Origin: DATKUK01 sp035530655
GTDB lineage: Bacteria > Planctomycetota > Phycisphaerae > UBA1845 > DATKUK01
Length of the DNA stretch: 64,000 bases
NCBI GenBank assembly: GCA_035530655.1
Contig: DATKUK010000063.1
Coordinates: 62,001-126,000 of the forward strand
Direction: 5' to 3'
Below, one piece after another: positions 1 through 8,529 of the stretch. Position 1 is the stretch's first letter, and every line of letters starts with the position of its first letter. Below the pieces are notes generated by a model. It was not told where the DNA came from, searched no databases, and worked only from the letters and a program-made list of their open reading frames with translations. The position numbers and the translations under genes were made by a program.

Positions 1-515
1 AACTGCTCAATCAGACGCGTCGAGGAGAAGACCACCTCGCCGCTGCTGAAGATTACGCGGCCGCCCCCGCGCTCGACGGCTTCGCGTTCGCGCAGGAAGT
101 TCGGATCGGATGAACTCTGGTACTCGTGGCCCTTCACGTAGACGTCGGGATGGATGACTGAGATCAGTTCGGTCGCCGTCGGATACGGATCGATATGCAC
201 GTAGTCAACCAGCTCCAAGGCGGCCAGGTTCTCCGCTCGAAGCTCCTGGGGGACGTAAGGCCGCGAGGGCCCTTTGTCAATCTGGGAATCGCCGGTAAGC
301 GAGACCACCAGCAGGTCGCCCTGGCGGCGGGCAAACTGAAGGTAGCGGATGTGCCCGGGGTGAACGATATCGAAGCATCCGTGGCAATGGACGACCGTCT
401 TGCCTGCCTGCCGTGCAGTCTGCACCGCCTGGCGCAGGGCCGGCAGATCAACGATCTTGCGGTGCAAGTCGGTCGGTTCGAAGCGCGCGGAGGTCTGGCC
501 GCCCGGCGGGTCCAT
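1..515 (-). CDS. RfaE2-type nucleotidyltransferase domain, partial (C-terminus off the window)
   Basis: About 171 residues of a cytidylyltransferase-fold protein are visible; the reading frame is open at base 1, so the C-terminus is missing. The nucleotide-binding signature HPGH sits at about residues 52-55 after a GCFDIV strand, and a later KGHEY motif and FSSTRLI segment match the adenylyltransferase half of heptose-phosphate kinase/adenylyltransferases (ADP-heptose or related nucleotide-sugar synthesis in the cytoplasm). The ATG at 513-515 was chosen because an AGGG lies just upstream and the domain starts soon after. In some bacteria this domain is followed by a PfkB kinase; whether that is so here cannot be seen. 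The family is clear, but the exact sugar substrate is not, so no symbol is given. Confidence 0.8.
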   Translation of the reverse strand, partial: MDPPGGQTSARFEPTDLHRKIVDLPALRQAVQTARQAGKTVVHCHGCFDIVHPGHIRYLQFARRQGDLLVVSLTGDSQIDKGPSRPYVPQELRAENLAALELVDYVHIDPYPTATELISVIHPDVYVKGHEYQSSSDPNFLREREAVERGGGRVIFSSGEVVFSSTRLIEQ

Positions 516-742
516 AACCCTGTTATCGGCCGCTCGTCGGCCAGCCCTACAGGTGGGATCAACTTCCCGGATCAGGAAACCCGAGAACCCGCTAAGGTTC
601 TACCGGAAAGAGACTTGCGGTTGGATTTAGAGGATCGGGCTCTGCCGGGGCGTGTTGCGGCTGACGGCGTCGACTGGGCTACCGCCGATGGCACGGGGGG
701 GGAGGTTGCCGGACAGGTTCCGACAGCCGAGACGGCAAGCGG

Positions 743-1954
743 TCAGCGACTGCCGGCGATGACGTCGGGCTTGCGAAACGCTCGCTGGATAATCTCGTCG
801 TGCTGGCTGACGTCTTTGGGAGCGGTCTGCTGGCGCCACTTCTCGGGCAGCCGGGCGAAGTATTCGTAACCCTTGGCCATGTACATCGCATCGAGGATCG
901 CCGCTGCCACCATCGCCTCGGCCACGGGGTAGATCCGCGGGCAGATGGTGACGTCTCGCCGGGTGATCGCCGCCAGCTCGGCCTGCTCCATCCTGGCCAT
1001 GTCGACCGAGGCCTGCTTCTTGGAGATCGTGGGTGTGGGCTTGACGGTCAACCGGATGCGGATCTCGTCGCCATTGCTGATCCCGCCGAGCATGCCCCCT
1101 GCATAATTGGTACGGAAGCGCACTATCCCGTTCTCGTCGAGGTAAGGCTCATCGTTCCACTCGCTGCCGCACATGGCCGACGCCGCCGTGCCCCCGCCGA
1201 TTTCCAGCGCCGTCACCGCCCCAATGCTCATGATCCCGTGGGCAATGGAAGCGCGCAGCTTGTCGTAGACCGGTTCGCCCAACCCGCCGGGCACACCACG
1301 TGCGACTACCTCGATGGCCCCGCCGCACGTGTCGCCGTTTTCGCGGACCTTAAGCAGATCCTTGATCATGGTCTCGGCCGCCGTCAGATCGCAGCAGTTC
1401 AGATCGTTCTTGCGGTAGTTGTCGGCCACCTGCTCGAACGTGAGTGGTGCAGCCTTGATCCCGTGCGATTCCACGACATGCCCGAGCACTTCGATGCCCT
1501 CACGGGCGAGGATCTGCTTGGCTACCGCCCCGCCCGCGACGCGCGCACAGGTTTCGCGTCCGCTGGCCCGGCCGGCGCCGCACCAATCGGCCCATTCGCC
1601 GTACTTGAGGAAGAAGGTGTGCTCGGCGTGGCCTGGCCGGATGAGGTCCTTCACCGCCCGGTATTGGTCGACGTGAATCTGCTGCGTATCCACGTTGTAG
1701 ATGATCATGCCGACCGGCGCGCCGGTGGTCACGCCCTCCAGCAGTCCCGCGAAGACCTCGACGTGGTCGGTTTCCTTGCGCGGTGAGTCAAGCTTGCTCT
1801 GGCCCGGTCGCCGCTTGTCCAGTTCGGCCTGGATGTGCTCGACGTTCAGCTTCATGCCCGGCGGCACACCGTCGGCAATACAGGCAAGTCCTCGGCCGTA
1901 CGACTCGCCGCAAGTTGTGATGCGAAACAGGCGTCCGAACGTGTTGCCCATCAT
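743..1954 (-). CDS. aroC: Chorismate synthase, with Tyr in the usual GESHG position
   Basis: This 403-residue protein has the full length and pattern of chorismate synthase, which converts EPSP to chorismate using reduced FMN (last step of the shikimate pathway). It shows the N-terminal GNTFGRLFRITT start, an ADGVPPG motif, RPGHA and a GRASGRET segment. The first signature, normally GESHG with a catalytic histidine, reads GESYG here (Tyr at about residue 19); the downstream GHA histidine is kept. The RGGGR-like motif is also altered to CGAGR. A GGAGG Shine-Dalgarno lies about 10 bases before the two tandem ATGs. It follows aroA with a 23-base gap on the same strand, so the two are likely co-transcribed. 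Family assignment is firm; the active-site change is worth checking. Confidence 0.95.
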   Translation of the reverse strand: MMGNTFGRLFRITTCGESYGRGLACIADGVPPGMKLNVEHIQAELDKRRPGQSKLDSPRKETDHVEVFAGLLEGVTTGAPVGMIIYNVDTQQIHVDQYRAVKDLIRPGHAEHTFFLKYGEWADWCGAGRASGRETCARVAGGAVAKQILAREGIEVLGHVVESHGIKAAPLTFEQVADNYRKNDLNCCDLTAAETMIKDLLKVRENGDTCGGAIEVVARGVPGGLGEPVYDKLRASIAHGIMSIGAVTALEIGGGTAASAMCGSEWNDEPYLDENGIVRFRTNYAGGMLGGISNGDEIRIRLTVKPTPTISKKQASVDMARMEQAELAAITRRDVTICPRIYPVAEAMVAAAILDAMYMAKGYEYFARLPEKWRQQTAPKDVSQHDEIIQRAFRKPDVIAGSR

Positions 1955-1977
1955 GATGGGGTATCCTCCAACAAGTG

Positions 1978-3261
1978 CTATTCGATCAGTTCCAGGTCGG
2001 CGCCGAGGTCCTGCATTAACGAGGTGAACTGGGGAAACGTCACGCCTGCGGACTCGGCGGTATCGACAATGACAGGCTCCTTGGCGGCCAGACCGGCGAC
2101 GACCATGGCCATGACTACTCGGTGGTCATCATGTCCGTGCACCGATCCTCCCCGAATCGGTGAATGTTCGATGATCAATCCGTCCGGCAGCTCTTTGCAG
2201 GACACCCCCAGCCTGGCCAGCTCACCAGCCATCACGGCAATTCGGTCGGTTTCCTTCACTCGTGCCTGCGGCACGTTAGTCAGCCTGGTGGTGCCCTCTG
2301 CCACGGCGCCGACGACGGCCATTGCGGGTAGTGCGTCAGGCGTGGCGTTCAGATCGAGCTGGACGCCGCGAAGCGATCCACCTCGGACGCGGACGCAGGT
2401 TGGCGTGACGTCGATTTCTGCACCCATCTGCCGCAGGTAGTCGACAACGGCCTTGTCGCCCTGGGCATCGCTGAAGTCCAGACCCAGGATTTCCACATCG
2501 GCGTCGGTAATCGCCGCCGCGCAAAGGAAGAAGGTAGCCGACGAGAAGTCGGCCGGTATACGGTACGAAAAGCCCCGGTAGCGCTGACCGGGCTCGATGG
2601 CAAACCGCTGGAAGTGTTCGTTCTTATAACGGATGCCTTGCCGATCGAGCCAATCGAGCGTCATCTGCACGTAGGGCTGTTCGTTGAGCTTCGTCACGAC
2701 AATCTCGGTGGGCTCGGTCGCCAACGGGCAGTTGATGAGCAGGCTGGACAGATACTGGCTGGTGACCGCTTCGATGCTCGTGCGTCCGCCACGGAGTTGT
2801 CCGCCGATTACGGCCGGGGCGCAGCCGTTGTTCCGTGTGCTGACCGCGGACGCCCCGAGCTGCCGAAGGCTCGCCAGAAGCGGCTCGAGAGGCCGGCGTC
2901 GGATCTGCTCGTCGCCGGTAAACACGGTGCAGCCGGCGTGGGCGGGTAGCAGGGCCGCGGACGATACAGCGATCCGAAGCGTGGTTCCAGAATTGCCCAC
3001 GTTGACCACGTCTGACGGCGGCGACGGCTGCCCACCCGTTCCGCTGACGCGCCAGGTTCCCGCATCTTCGACGCGGATCCTCGCCCCCAAAGCCCGGTAA
3101 CACTCAACGGCCGCCCGCGTATCGAGTGAATCCAGCGGGGAGGCAATCTGGGAGGTACCCTCCGCCAGCGAGGCGATGGCTACCGCACGGATAGTGTGCG
3201 ACTTGGAGCCGGGGATCGCCACCGATCCCCGCAGTCGGGATGGGCAGGAACGCAGTTTCAT
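1978..3261 (-). CDS. aroA: 3-phosphoshikimate 1-carboxyvinyltransferase (EPSP synthase)
   Basis: This 427-residue protein transfers enolpyruvyl from PEP to shikimate-3-phosphate. The N-terminus carries the PGSKSHTIRA substrate loop, followed by the GNSGTTLR motif, a LPALAVVGAVAEG-like segment (here DALPAMAVV), the KETDRI motif and HGHDDHRVVMAM near the C-terminus, all in the order expected for the two inverted alpha/beta domains. Length is normal for the family. It is the upstream gene of an aroA-aroC pair, so the last two shikimate steps are encoded together. No cytoplasmic targeting signal is present, as expected. Confidence 0.96.
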   Translation of the reverse strand: MKLRSCPSRLRGSVAIPGSKSHTIRAVAIASLAEGTSQIASPLDSLDTRAAVECYRALGARIRVEDAGTWRVSGTGGQPSPPSDVVNVGNSGTTLRIAVSSAALLPAHAGCTVFTGDEQIRRRPLEPLLASLRQLGASAVSTRNNGCAPAVIGGQLRGGRTSIEAVTSQYLSSLLINCPLATEPTEIVVTKLNEQPYVQMTLDWLDRQGIRYKNEHFQRFAIEPGQRYRGFSYRIPADFSSATFFLCAAAITDADVEILGLDFSDAQGDKAVVDYLRQMGAEIDVTPTCVRVRGGSLRGVQLDLNATPDALPAMAVVGAVAEGTTRLTNVPQARVKETDRIAVMAGELARLGVSCKELPDGLIIEHSPIRGGSVHGHDDHRVVMAMVVAGLAAKEPVIVDTAESAGVTFPQFTSLMQDLGADLELIE

Positions 3262-3391
3262 GGCTAGACATCAGCAAACAGCGGGGCCGAACTCCGCTGA
3301 TACGCCCGTTGCGGCCATTCTAGCGGAATGCCACCCGCAGGATCAACGCGGCAGTGATGCCGGCCGAGCCGCTGCCTCGGTCACTGGCCCG

Positions 3392-4210
3392 TCAGTACGC
3401 GTAGCTGAGAAGCAGGTCTTTGCTGCGCAAGACGCCCTCGTGGTCGTCGCTCTTGCCCTCGTACTCGATACCGAAGGGATTGGCGTAGCCGGCCTGCCGG
3501 AAGATCTCCATTGCGCTGGCAGCGTTGATCTCGTTGCACTCGCCCTGTGCGTCGAAGCTGAGGAACTTGGCGTGAGTGGCGTATGCGTACGGTGCGATCT
3601 TGGCCAGCGACGCAAGTTTGTCCAACTCGTCCGGCCAGTTGAGAAAGTCGGCCAGCAGCCGGAAGTGCTCTGAGCCGACCGCCTCGGCGATTTGCACCAT
3701 GACGTCAGGGTCCTGGCTTATGCCCCAATGGTTCTCCATCAGGACGACCAGGTCGTACGCCTCGGCCCGTCCGGCCAACTCGGCAAAGCTTTCGGTGCAG
3801 GCCTTGATGGCGTCCGGATCGTCGTGCCGATCCCGCCCGCCCGAATTGGCCCGGAAACACCGGGCACCCAGCGCCGCGCAAACGTCGAACCACTTGCGGT
3901 GGTTCTCGACCGCCTGCTTCCGCTCGCCCTTGTCCAACGCCGCCAGGTCGCCGTGCCCATCGACCGCTATGCCCAGAACCGAGCAGCGAACGTCCGCAGC
4001 GGCCTTCCGCAGGTCGCGGACGTAACCGTCCGAGATGCTGCTCTTGGCGGGCGCGTCCGGATCGCGGTACACGAAGAACGGTGAGTTGAGCTCGATCATG
4101 TCGATCCCGAATTCCTCGACCGCCAAGCGGGGGAATTCGACCAGCTCGAGCGGCTTGTCCTCGCAAAGGAACCGACGGTGGATGCTCCATCCTGCCAGCG
4201 AGATTTGCAT
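3392..4210 (-). CDS. Sugar phosphate isomerase/epimerase-like TIM barrel protein
   Basis: A 272-residue protein of the AP-endonuclease-2/xylose-isomerase-like TIM-barrel superfamily. Seen in the sequence are the opening strand ISLAGWSIHRRF, GIDMIELN, an LGARCFRANSGG strand, VLMENHWG (a likely metal-ligand Glu and His), LLADFLNWP (Asp), YATHAKF (His) and the terminal GIEYEG. The frame extends 10 codons further upstream, but the internal ATG (MQISLAG) matches where the first barrel strand starts, so that start was used. These proteins isomerise or epimerise sugars with a divalent metal; the substrate is unknown. It lies just downstream of a second, divergent member of the same superfamily on the same strand (97-base gap), suggesting a small carbohydrate operon. 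Confidence 0.85.
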   Translation of the reverse strand: MQISLAGWSIHRRFLCEDKPLELVEFPRLAVEEFGIDMIELNSPFFVYRDPDAPAKSSISDGYVRDLRKAAADVRCSVLGIAVDGHGDLAALDKGERKQAVENHRKWFDVCAALGARCFRANSGGRDRHDDPDAIKACTESFAELAGRAEAYDLVVLMENHWGISQDPDVMVQIAEAVGSEHFRLLADFLNWPDELDKLASLAKIAPYAYATHAKFLSFDAQGECNEINAASAMEIFRQAGYANPFGIEYEGKSDDHEGVLRSKDLLLSYAY

Positions 4211-4306
4211 GTCGCACCTACGTGCCGAACGGCCCCGCAACAGGGCCGTCCGGTCTTCTATACGGTTATGGTCGCCGACAGACAGCGCCGGCTGGGTTGC
4301 CCATGG

Positions 4307-5179
4307 CTACGCCAGGACCCGATCCATTTCGCGACTACAGCGCTTGACGACCTTGGGGTCGTCATTGAGGTTCAGCCACTCGTACGTAACCGGGCCCTTG
4401 TAGCCGACCTTCTTGAGAGCCGTAAGCACGGCCGGGTAATCCACATGCCCCTTGCCGAGCGGCACCTCGAAGCCCTCGGGGAAACCCGTCCAGGTCACGC
4501 TGCCGTCGGGATTGCGCTTCTTCAGATACTCCTTGAAGTGCACACGCTTGATGGCTTTGCCCAGGATGCGGACCCAGTCGGCGCTGACCCCGTACGGGAC
4601 GTTGTTGGCCACGTCGTAGTACGAGCCGACCCAGGGGCTCTGGAACCCACGAATGAAGTCACGCATCTCCAGCGGGCTGAGCAGGAACTTATTCCACACG
4701 TTCTCGACGCAGATGGCCGCCCGGTACTTTCTGGCGGTCGGCAGGGCTGCGCGGATCTGCGCCCGGGAGGTCTTGTAGGCCTCATCGTAGGGCACCTGGG
4801 GGCAGTTCGGAATGAAATCGGCATGGACACAGCCCGGCACCACCAGCAGGGCCCCGGCCTTGAGCTGCCCGGTGACGCGCAGGGCGTCCTTGAGAAACGC
4901 CAGCGATTGGCGCCGGACGCTGGCCTTCGCATCCGTCAGCGACATGCCCCACCACGCCCCGCTGGCAACCGAGACGATCTTAATGCCCGCCTTCCGCGCG
5001 GCGGCCCGGATCTGGTCGCACCGCTTCTCGCTGGTGCGATGGGTCAACTCGCCTTCCGGTGCGATACACAGTTCGATGCCCTCGAAGCCTGCCTTGGCGG
5101 CCTCGACCAAGGCGTCCTCGATGCTCTTCTTGCCGGCCATTCCGCCGGGGAACGCCCAATAACTAATCGACTTGATCAT
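4307..5179 (-). CDS. Sugar phosphate isomerase/epimerase-like TIM barrel protein
   Basis: A 290-residue TIM-barrel protein of the same superfamily as its downstream neighbour but clearly diverged from it. Recognisable segments are the opening SISYWAFPGG, GFEGIELCIAPEGELT, GALLVVPGCVHAD, ICVENVWNKF (Glu metal ligand), GSYYDVANNVPYG (Asp), KRVHFKEYLKK (His, Lys) and VTYEWLN (Glu). This spread of acidic and His residues is typical of metal-dependent hexulose/ketose 3-epimerases and isomerases. It is the upstream gene of the pair. There is no signal peptide, so the protein should be cytoplasmic. The substrate cannot be told from the sequence. Confidence 0.87.
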   Translation of the reverse strand: MIKSISYWAFPGGMAGKKSIEDALVEAAKAGFEGIELCIAPEGELTHRTSEKRCDQIRAAARKAGIKIVSVASGAWWGMSLTDAKASVRRQSLAFLKDALRVTGQLKAGALLVVPGCVHADFIPNCPQVPYDEAYKTSRAQIRAALPTARKYRAAICVENVWNKFLLSPLEMRDFIRGFQSPWVGSYYDVANNVPYGVSADWVRILGKAIKRVHFKEYLKKRNPDGSVTWTGFPEGFEVPLGKGHVDYPAVLTALKKVGYKGPVTYEWLNLNDDPKVVKRCSREMDRVLA

Positions 5180-5270
5180 GTTTCGGTCTCCTGTGTGTCC
5201 ACTGCGTCCGGTCGCACGGATCCGGATGCCCTTCCACCGCCGGTGCAGCCGCGGGTCATTGTCGCCGTGG

Positions 5271-5711
5271 TCAGGGCTCCGTCAACTTGGCTCTGAGGAT
5301 TTGCTGGGCCTTGGCTCCGTCGACCCGACCTGGATAAGCCTTGGTCAACAGCCCCATGGCCTGGCCCATCTGCTTGGGGCTGGTCAGGCCGTGCTCGGTC
5401 AGTAGCCGGTCGACGGCCTCGACCAACTCCTGCTCGCCCATCACCTGGGGCAGGAACTCTTCCACAATGGCCAGTTCCTGACGCAGACCGTCGATACGAT
5501 CGGCCGCACCGACCTGCTGGTATTCCTCGATCGATCTGGTCAGGCGCTTCGCGTAGCGCCGCAGCACCGAGACATCGTCCGCTCGCTTACCGGACTGCAA
5601 ATCCTCGTTTTTCAGCTCGTTTAGGAGCATGCGCACCGTGCTCAATCGCTGTTTGCTACCGGCCTTGAGGGCGGCTTTCATCTGCTCGCTCAATTCCTGG
5701 CGGAGGTCCAT
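5271..5711 (-). CDS. GatB/YqeY domain-containing protein
   Basis: A 146-residue protein of the YqeY family, which shares a helical domain with the C-terminal part of the amidotransferase subunit GatB. It begins MDLRQELSEQMKAAL and carries RLSTVRMLLNELKNEDLQ, LRRYAKRLTRSIEEYQQ, an IVEEFLPQ motif and the terminal MGLLTKAYPGRVDGA segment, all characteristic. The frame opens 19 codons earlier, but the family start matches the ATG at 5709-5711. Its cellular role is poorly known, with a suggested link to tRNA-dependent amidation. It is transcribed towards the sugar isomerase genes, 91 bases away, and is divergent from the flagellin gene. Confidence 0.9.
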   Translation of the reverse strand: MDLRQELSEQMKAALKAGSKQRLSTVRMLLNELKNEDLQSGKRADDVSVLRRYAKRLTRSIEEYQQVGAADRIDGLRQELAIVEEFLPQVMGEQELVEAVDRLLTEHGLTSPKQMGQAMGLLTKAYPGRVDGAKAQQILRAKLTEP

Positions 5712-5956
5712 AACGCTCTCCCGTGTCCAAGCGTAGATAACCGACGGTTTTACCGGCACCCTCGGCAAGGGGTGCCCTTTGAGTGTGCCGATACAGGACC
5801 GTTAATGCAAGGGCTCAGGGCGCCGACGGGGAGCCCGAGTCGCCAACCCCGCGATCACAACGATTTTCTCAGACGAATTTGCCCAGCGTCCTTTTGTATC
5901 TTAAGTTCCCCGTGAATCTCTTTGTATTCGCCAAGACTGTGAGAAGGAGAGACACG

Positions 5957-7360
5957 ATGGGGCTTACCGTTTTCAATGCCAACACGCTGAGTCTACTGAA
6001 CCAGATCAACCAGATTACCACGGCGCAGAGCCTGTCCATGACCCGCCTGTCCACCGGCTCAAGAATCAATACCGGTGCGGACGACCCGGCGGGCATGATC
6101 GCGCTGCAAGGACTGAACGCCGAACTGAAGGCGACCGAGGCGGCCATCGACAATGGCCAGCGCGCTGACGCCATGCTGGGCGTGGCCGATGCGTCTATGG
6201 GTGAGGTCAGCACGCTGCTGAACGAGATCGTCTCGCTGGCATCGGCTTCGACCAGCTCGGGCGGTCTGAGCCGGGCGGAGATCGCGGCCAACCAGGCCCA
6301 GATCGACCAGGCCATCGGCGCGATCGACCGAATCGTTCGCACCACGCAGTTCAACGGCAAGAAGCTGTTGGACGGCTCGCAGGCCATCCGCACGTCGGTG
6401 ACAGCCGGAGCCGGCAACGTCAGCGACGTTCACGTCTACAGCCGAAGCAGCAATCAGTCCAGCAGCACGGTTCAGGTGGAGGTTGACACCGCGGCGGCCA
6501 AGGCCCAGCAAGACAGCTACGCCACCACCTCGGCCAGCACCGCGACGACCATCCTGGTCACGGGTGAATTGGGAACGGCCACGATTGACATCGCGGCTGG
6601 CGAGAAGCTCTCCTCGGTGGCTGCGTCGATCAACGCGGTGACCACCGAGACCGGCGTTGTGGCGTCGGCTGCGGCCGCTAACGACAGTCTGCACCTGATC
6701 AGTCAGGAGTACGGCAGCGACTCGTTCCTGTCGGTGCAGAACCTCAGTGGCGACTCGACCAACTTCGGCGATCAGGCCCGAACCGAGGGCACCGATGCGG
6801 TCGTCACGGTCAACGGCTCGCAGGTTACCGGCGACGGGCTTGATATCTCGGTCAACACGAACGGGATCAGTGGCTCGTTCAGTATCACCAGCGCCGGAAA
6901 CGACGTCGACGACACGGCGACGATCAGCATCTCAGGCGGTGGTGCGACGTTCCAGCTTGGGACCCAGTCGAGCACGCGGGCGACGATCGGCATTGAGTCA
7001 CCGATGAGCTACAAGCTGGGCACCGCGACGCTGGGTTACCTCTCCAGCCTCAAGAGCGGCGGGAGCAACTCGCTGACCAGCGACGCCAATCAGGCGCTGA
7101 CCATAGCCCGCGAGGCGGTCAGCCAGGTAGCCGTCGCCCGGGGACGCGTCGGCGCGTTCCAGAGCTTGCAGGTGAGAACTTCGGTCAACAGTCTCAGCGC
7201 GATGAAGACCGCGCTGGGTTCGGCACGAAGCCAGATCGCCGACGTGGACTATGCCGAGGAGACCGCAGAACTCGGCCGACAGAACATCCTCCTCCAGTCG
7301 GCGATGGCCTTGCTCGGTGTGGCCAACCAACAGACGGCCTCCATCCTGTCGCTTCTCTAG
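5957..7360 (+). CDS. Flagellin
   Basis: A 467-residue flagellin. The N-terminal D0/D1 region (about residues 1-140) holds LSLLNQINQITTAQSLSMTR, RLSTGSRINTGADDPAGM and the IVRTTQFNGKKLLDG segment; the C-terminal D1/D0 region ends with QIADVDYAEETAEL, QSAMALLGVANQQTASILSLL. The middle (about 150-370) is Ser/Thr/Ala-rich and low in Cys, with a flagellin hook-IN-like stretch (LVTGELGTATIDIAAGEKLSSVAASIN). Although the frame is open from 5783, the ATG at 5957 has a strong GAGAAGGAGAG ribosome site and is where the family starts. It stands alone: the gene is followed by a terminator, and no other flagellar structural gene is seen in the window. Confidence 0.96.
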   Translation: MGLTVFNANTLSLLNQINQITTAQSLSMTRLSTGSRINTGADDPAGMIALQGLNAELKATEAAIDNGQRADAMLGVADASMGEVSTLLNEIVSLASASTSSGGLSRAEIAANQAQIDQAIGAIDRIVRTTQFNGKKLLDGSQAIRTSVTAGAGNVSDVHVYSRSSNQSSSTVQVEVDTAAAKAQQDSYATTSASTATTILVTGELGTATIDIAAGEKLSSVAASINAVTTETGVVASAAAANDSLHLISQEYGSDSFLSVQNLSGDSTNFGDQARTEGTDAVVTVNGSQVTGDGLDISVNTNGISGSFSITSAGNDVDDTATISISGGGATFQLGTQSSTRATIGIESPMSYKLGTATLGYLSSLKSGGSNSLTSDANQALTIAREAVSQVAVARGRVGAFQSLQVRTSVNSLSAMKTALGSARSQIADVDYAEETAELGRQNILLQSAMALLGVANQQTASILSLL

Positions 7361-7399
7361 GCGACAGAGCCGGCTCTACGGGGACCAGCGCAATCAAGA

Positions 7400-7438
7400 G
7401 GGATCGGGGCTCATCATGCCCCGGTCCCTTGCTTTTTT
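7400..7438 (+). terminator. Rho-independent terminator of the flagellin gene
   Basis: An 11-base inverted repeat (GGGATCGGGGC / GCCCCGGTCCC, with one G-T wobble) with a 7-base loop is followed by TTGCTTTTTTG. It starts 39 bases after the flagellin stop and is the clearest intrinsic terminator in the window, as expected for a highly expressed monocistronic gene. Confidence 0.9.
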
Positions 7439-7496
7439 GTGCGGGGGTTGAACGGGTGACTTGCCAGCAGGCAACGGTGTCGATACATGCTGGTGC

Positions 7497-8501
7497 ATGA
7501 CGCAGGGCGCCGAACGATTCAGCCTCAAAGCCACGTTGTGCCTGATTGGTGCGGTCCTGTGCTGGAGCGCCGTGCCGCTGTTTCTGAAGCATTTCACCGC
7601 CTTCATTGACGGCTGGACGGCCAACGGGCTGCGCTATCCGCTGGCCATGCTCGTGTGGCTTCCCTGGCTGGTCGCCCTGCTCCGCCAAGGCCGCCGGGCG
7701 AGTGGCTTTTACGTACGGGCGCTGGTACCTACATCGGTGAACTTGGCAGGCCAATGTTTGTGGGCGTGGGCGCCCTACTACATCGATCCGGGACTGATCG
7801 CATTTGTGATTCGCCTGAATGTCATCTGGGCGATCATCGCCGCTATGCTCATCTTCACCGACGAGCGAGGCCTGATAGGCAGCAGACGCTTCTGGCTGGG
7901 AATGACGCTGGCGATGAGCGGTTTCGTGGGGGTAAGCATCTACGGCGGCGCCCTGGAGGGCGGGGCCACCCTGGTCGGCGTTCTGCTTACGCTGGCGTGC
8001 AGCCTGATGTGGGGGCTCTATAGCGTGACCGTGCGATGGTCGACGCGCGACGTGGATGCGCGGTCGGCCTTTGCCCTGATAGGGTGCTACACGGCCGTGG
8101 GAACCTTGATTCTGATGTTCGTCCTGGGCGAACCGGGTCAGGCGAAGACCATGCCGTTGGGTAGTTTCCTGCTCTTGGTGATCTCGGCGCTGGTGGGAAT
8201 CTCGACGGCACACGTGCTGTTCTATGCGGCGCTGGCCCGACTGGGCGTGACCATTTGCAGCGGTGCCAGTCTGGCGTCGGCATTCATCACGGCCACTGTT
8301 TCCTGGCAAATCTACGACGAGCGGCCTGCGCCGCAACAGTGGGTCAGCGGGATAGCCCTGATCTGCGGCGCGGCTGTGCTGATATGGGCACAGCAACACC
8401 TTTCAACGCCCGTGCGCACGACGACGAACGGTGGCAAGACAGAGCAGCCGGACGACCGTGCTCCGCCCGAAGCCGTCCCCCAAAGCGAGCAAAGGCGATG
8501 A
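7497..8501 (+). CDS. EamA/DMT-family transporter
   Basis: A 334-residue integral membrane protein with about ten hydrophobic helices arranged as two EamA repeats, the pattern of the drug/metabolite transporter superfamily. The first helix is LCLIGAVLCWSAVPLFL and a later one VLLTLACSLMWGLYSVTVRW; between repeats there is a short DERGLIG loop, with a matching YDERPAPQQW loop near the end. The C-terminal 30 residues are polar. The frame is open from 7461, but the ATG at 7497 places the start just before the first helix. It likely exports or imports a small metabolite; the substrate cannot be predicted. It converges with ligA, ending 28 bases before the ligA stop. Confidence 0.9.
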   Translation: MTQGAERFSLKATLCLIGAVLCWSAVPLFLKHFTAFIDGWTANGLRYPLAMLVWLPWLVALLRQGRRASGFYVRALVPTSVNLAGQCLWAWAPYYIDPGLIAFVIRLNVIWAIIAAMLIFTDERGLIGSRRFWLGMTLAMSGFVGVSIYGGALEGGATLVGVLLTLACSLMWGLYSVTVRWSTRDVDARSAFALIGCYTAVGTLILMFVLGEPGQAKTMPLGSFLLLVISALVGISTAHVLFYAALARLGVTICSGASLASAFITATVSWQIYDERPAPQQWVSGIALICGAAVLIWAQQHLSTPVRTTTNGGKTEQPDDRAPPEAVPQSEQRR

Positions 8502-8529
8502 TCGACGTACCGATCGGCCCGGCAGCGGA

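Noticed and set aside
4178..5296. A 372-codon plus-strand frame over the second sugar isomerase gene
   Set aside because: It is the antisense of a gene with clear motifs; no family pattern is seen in it.
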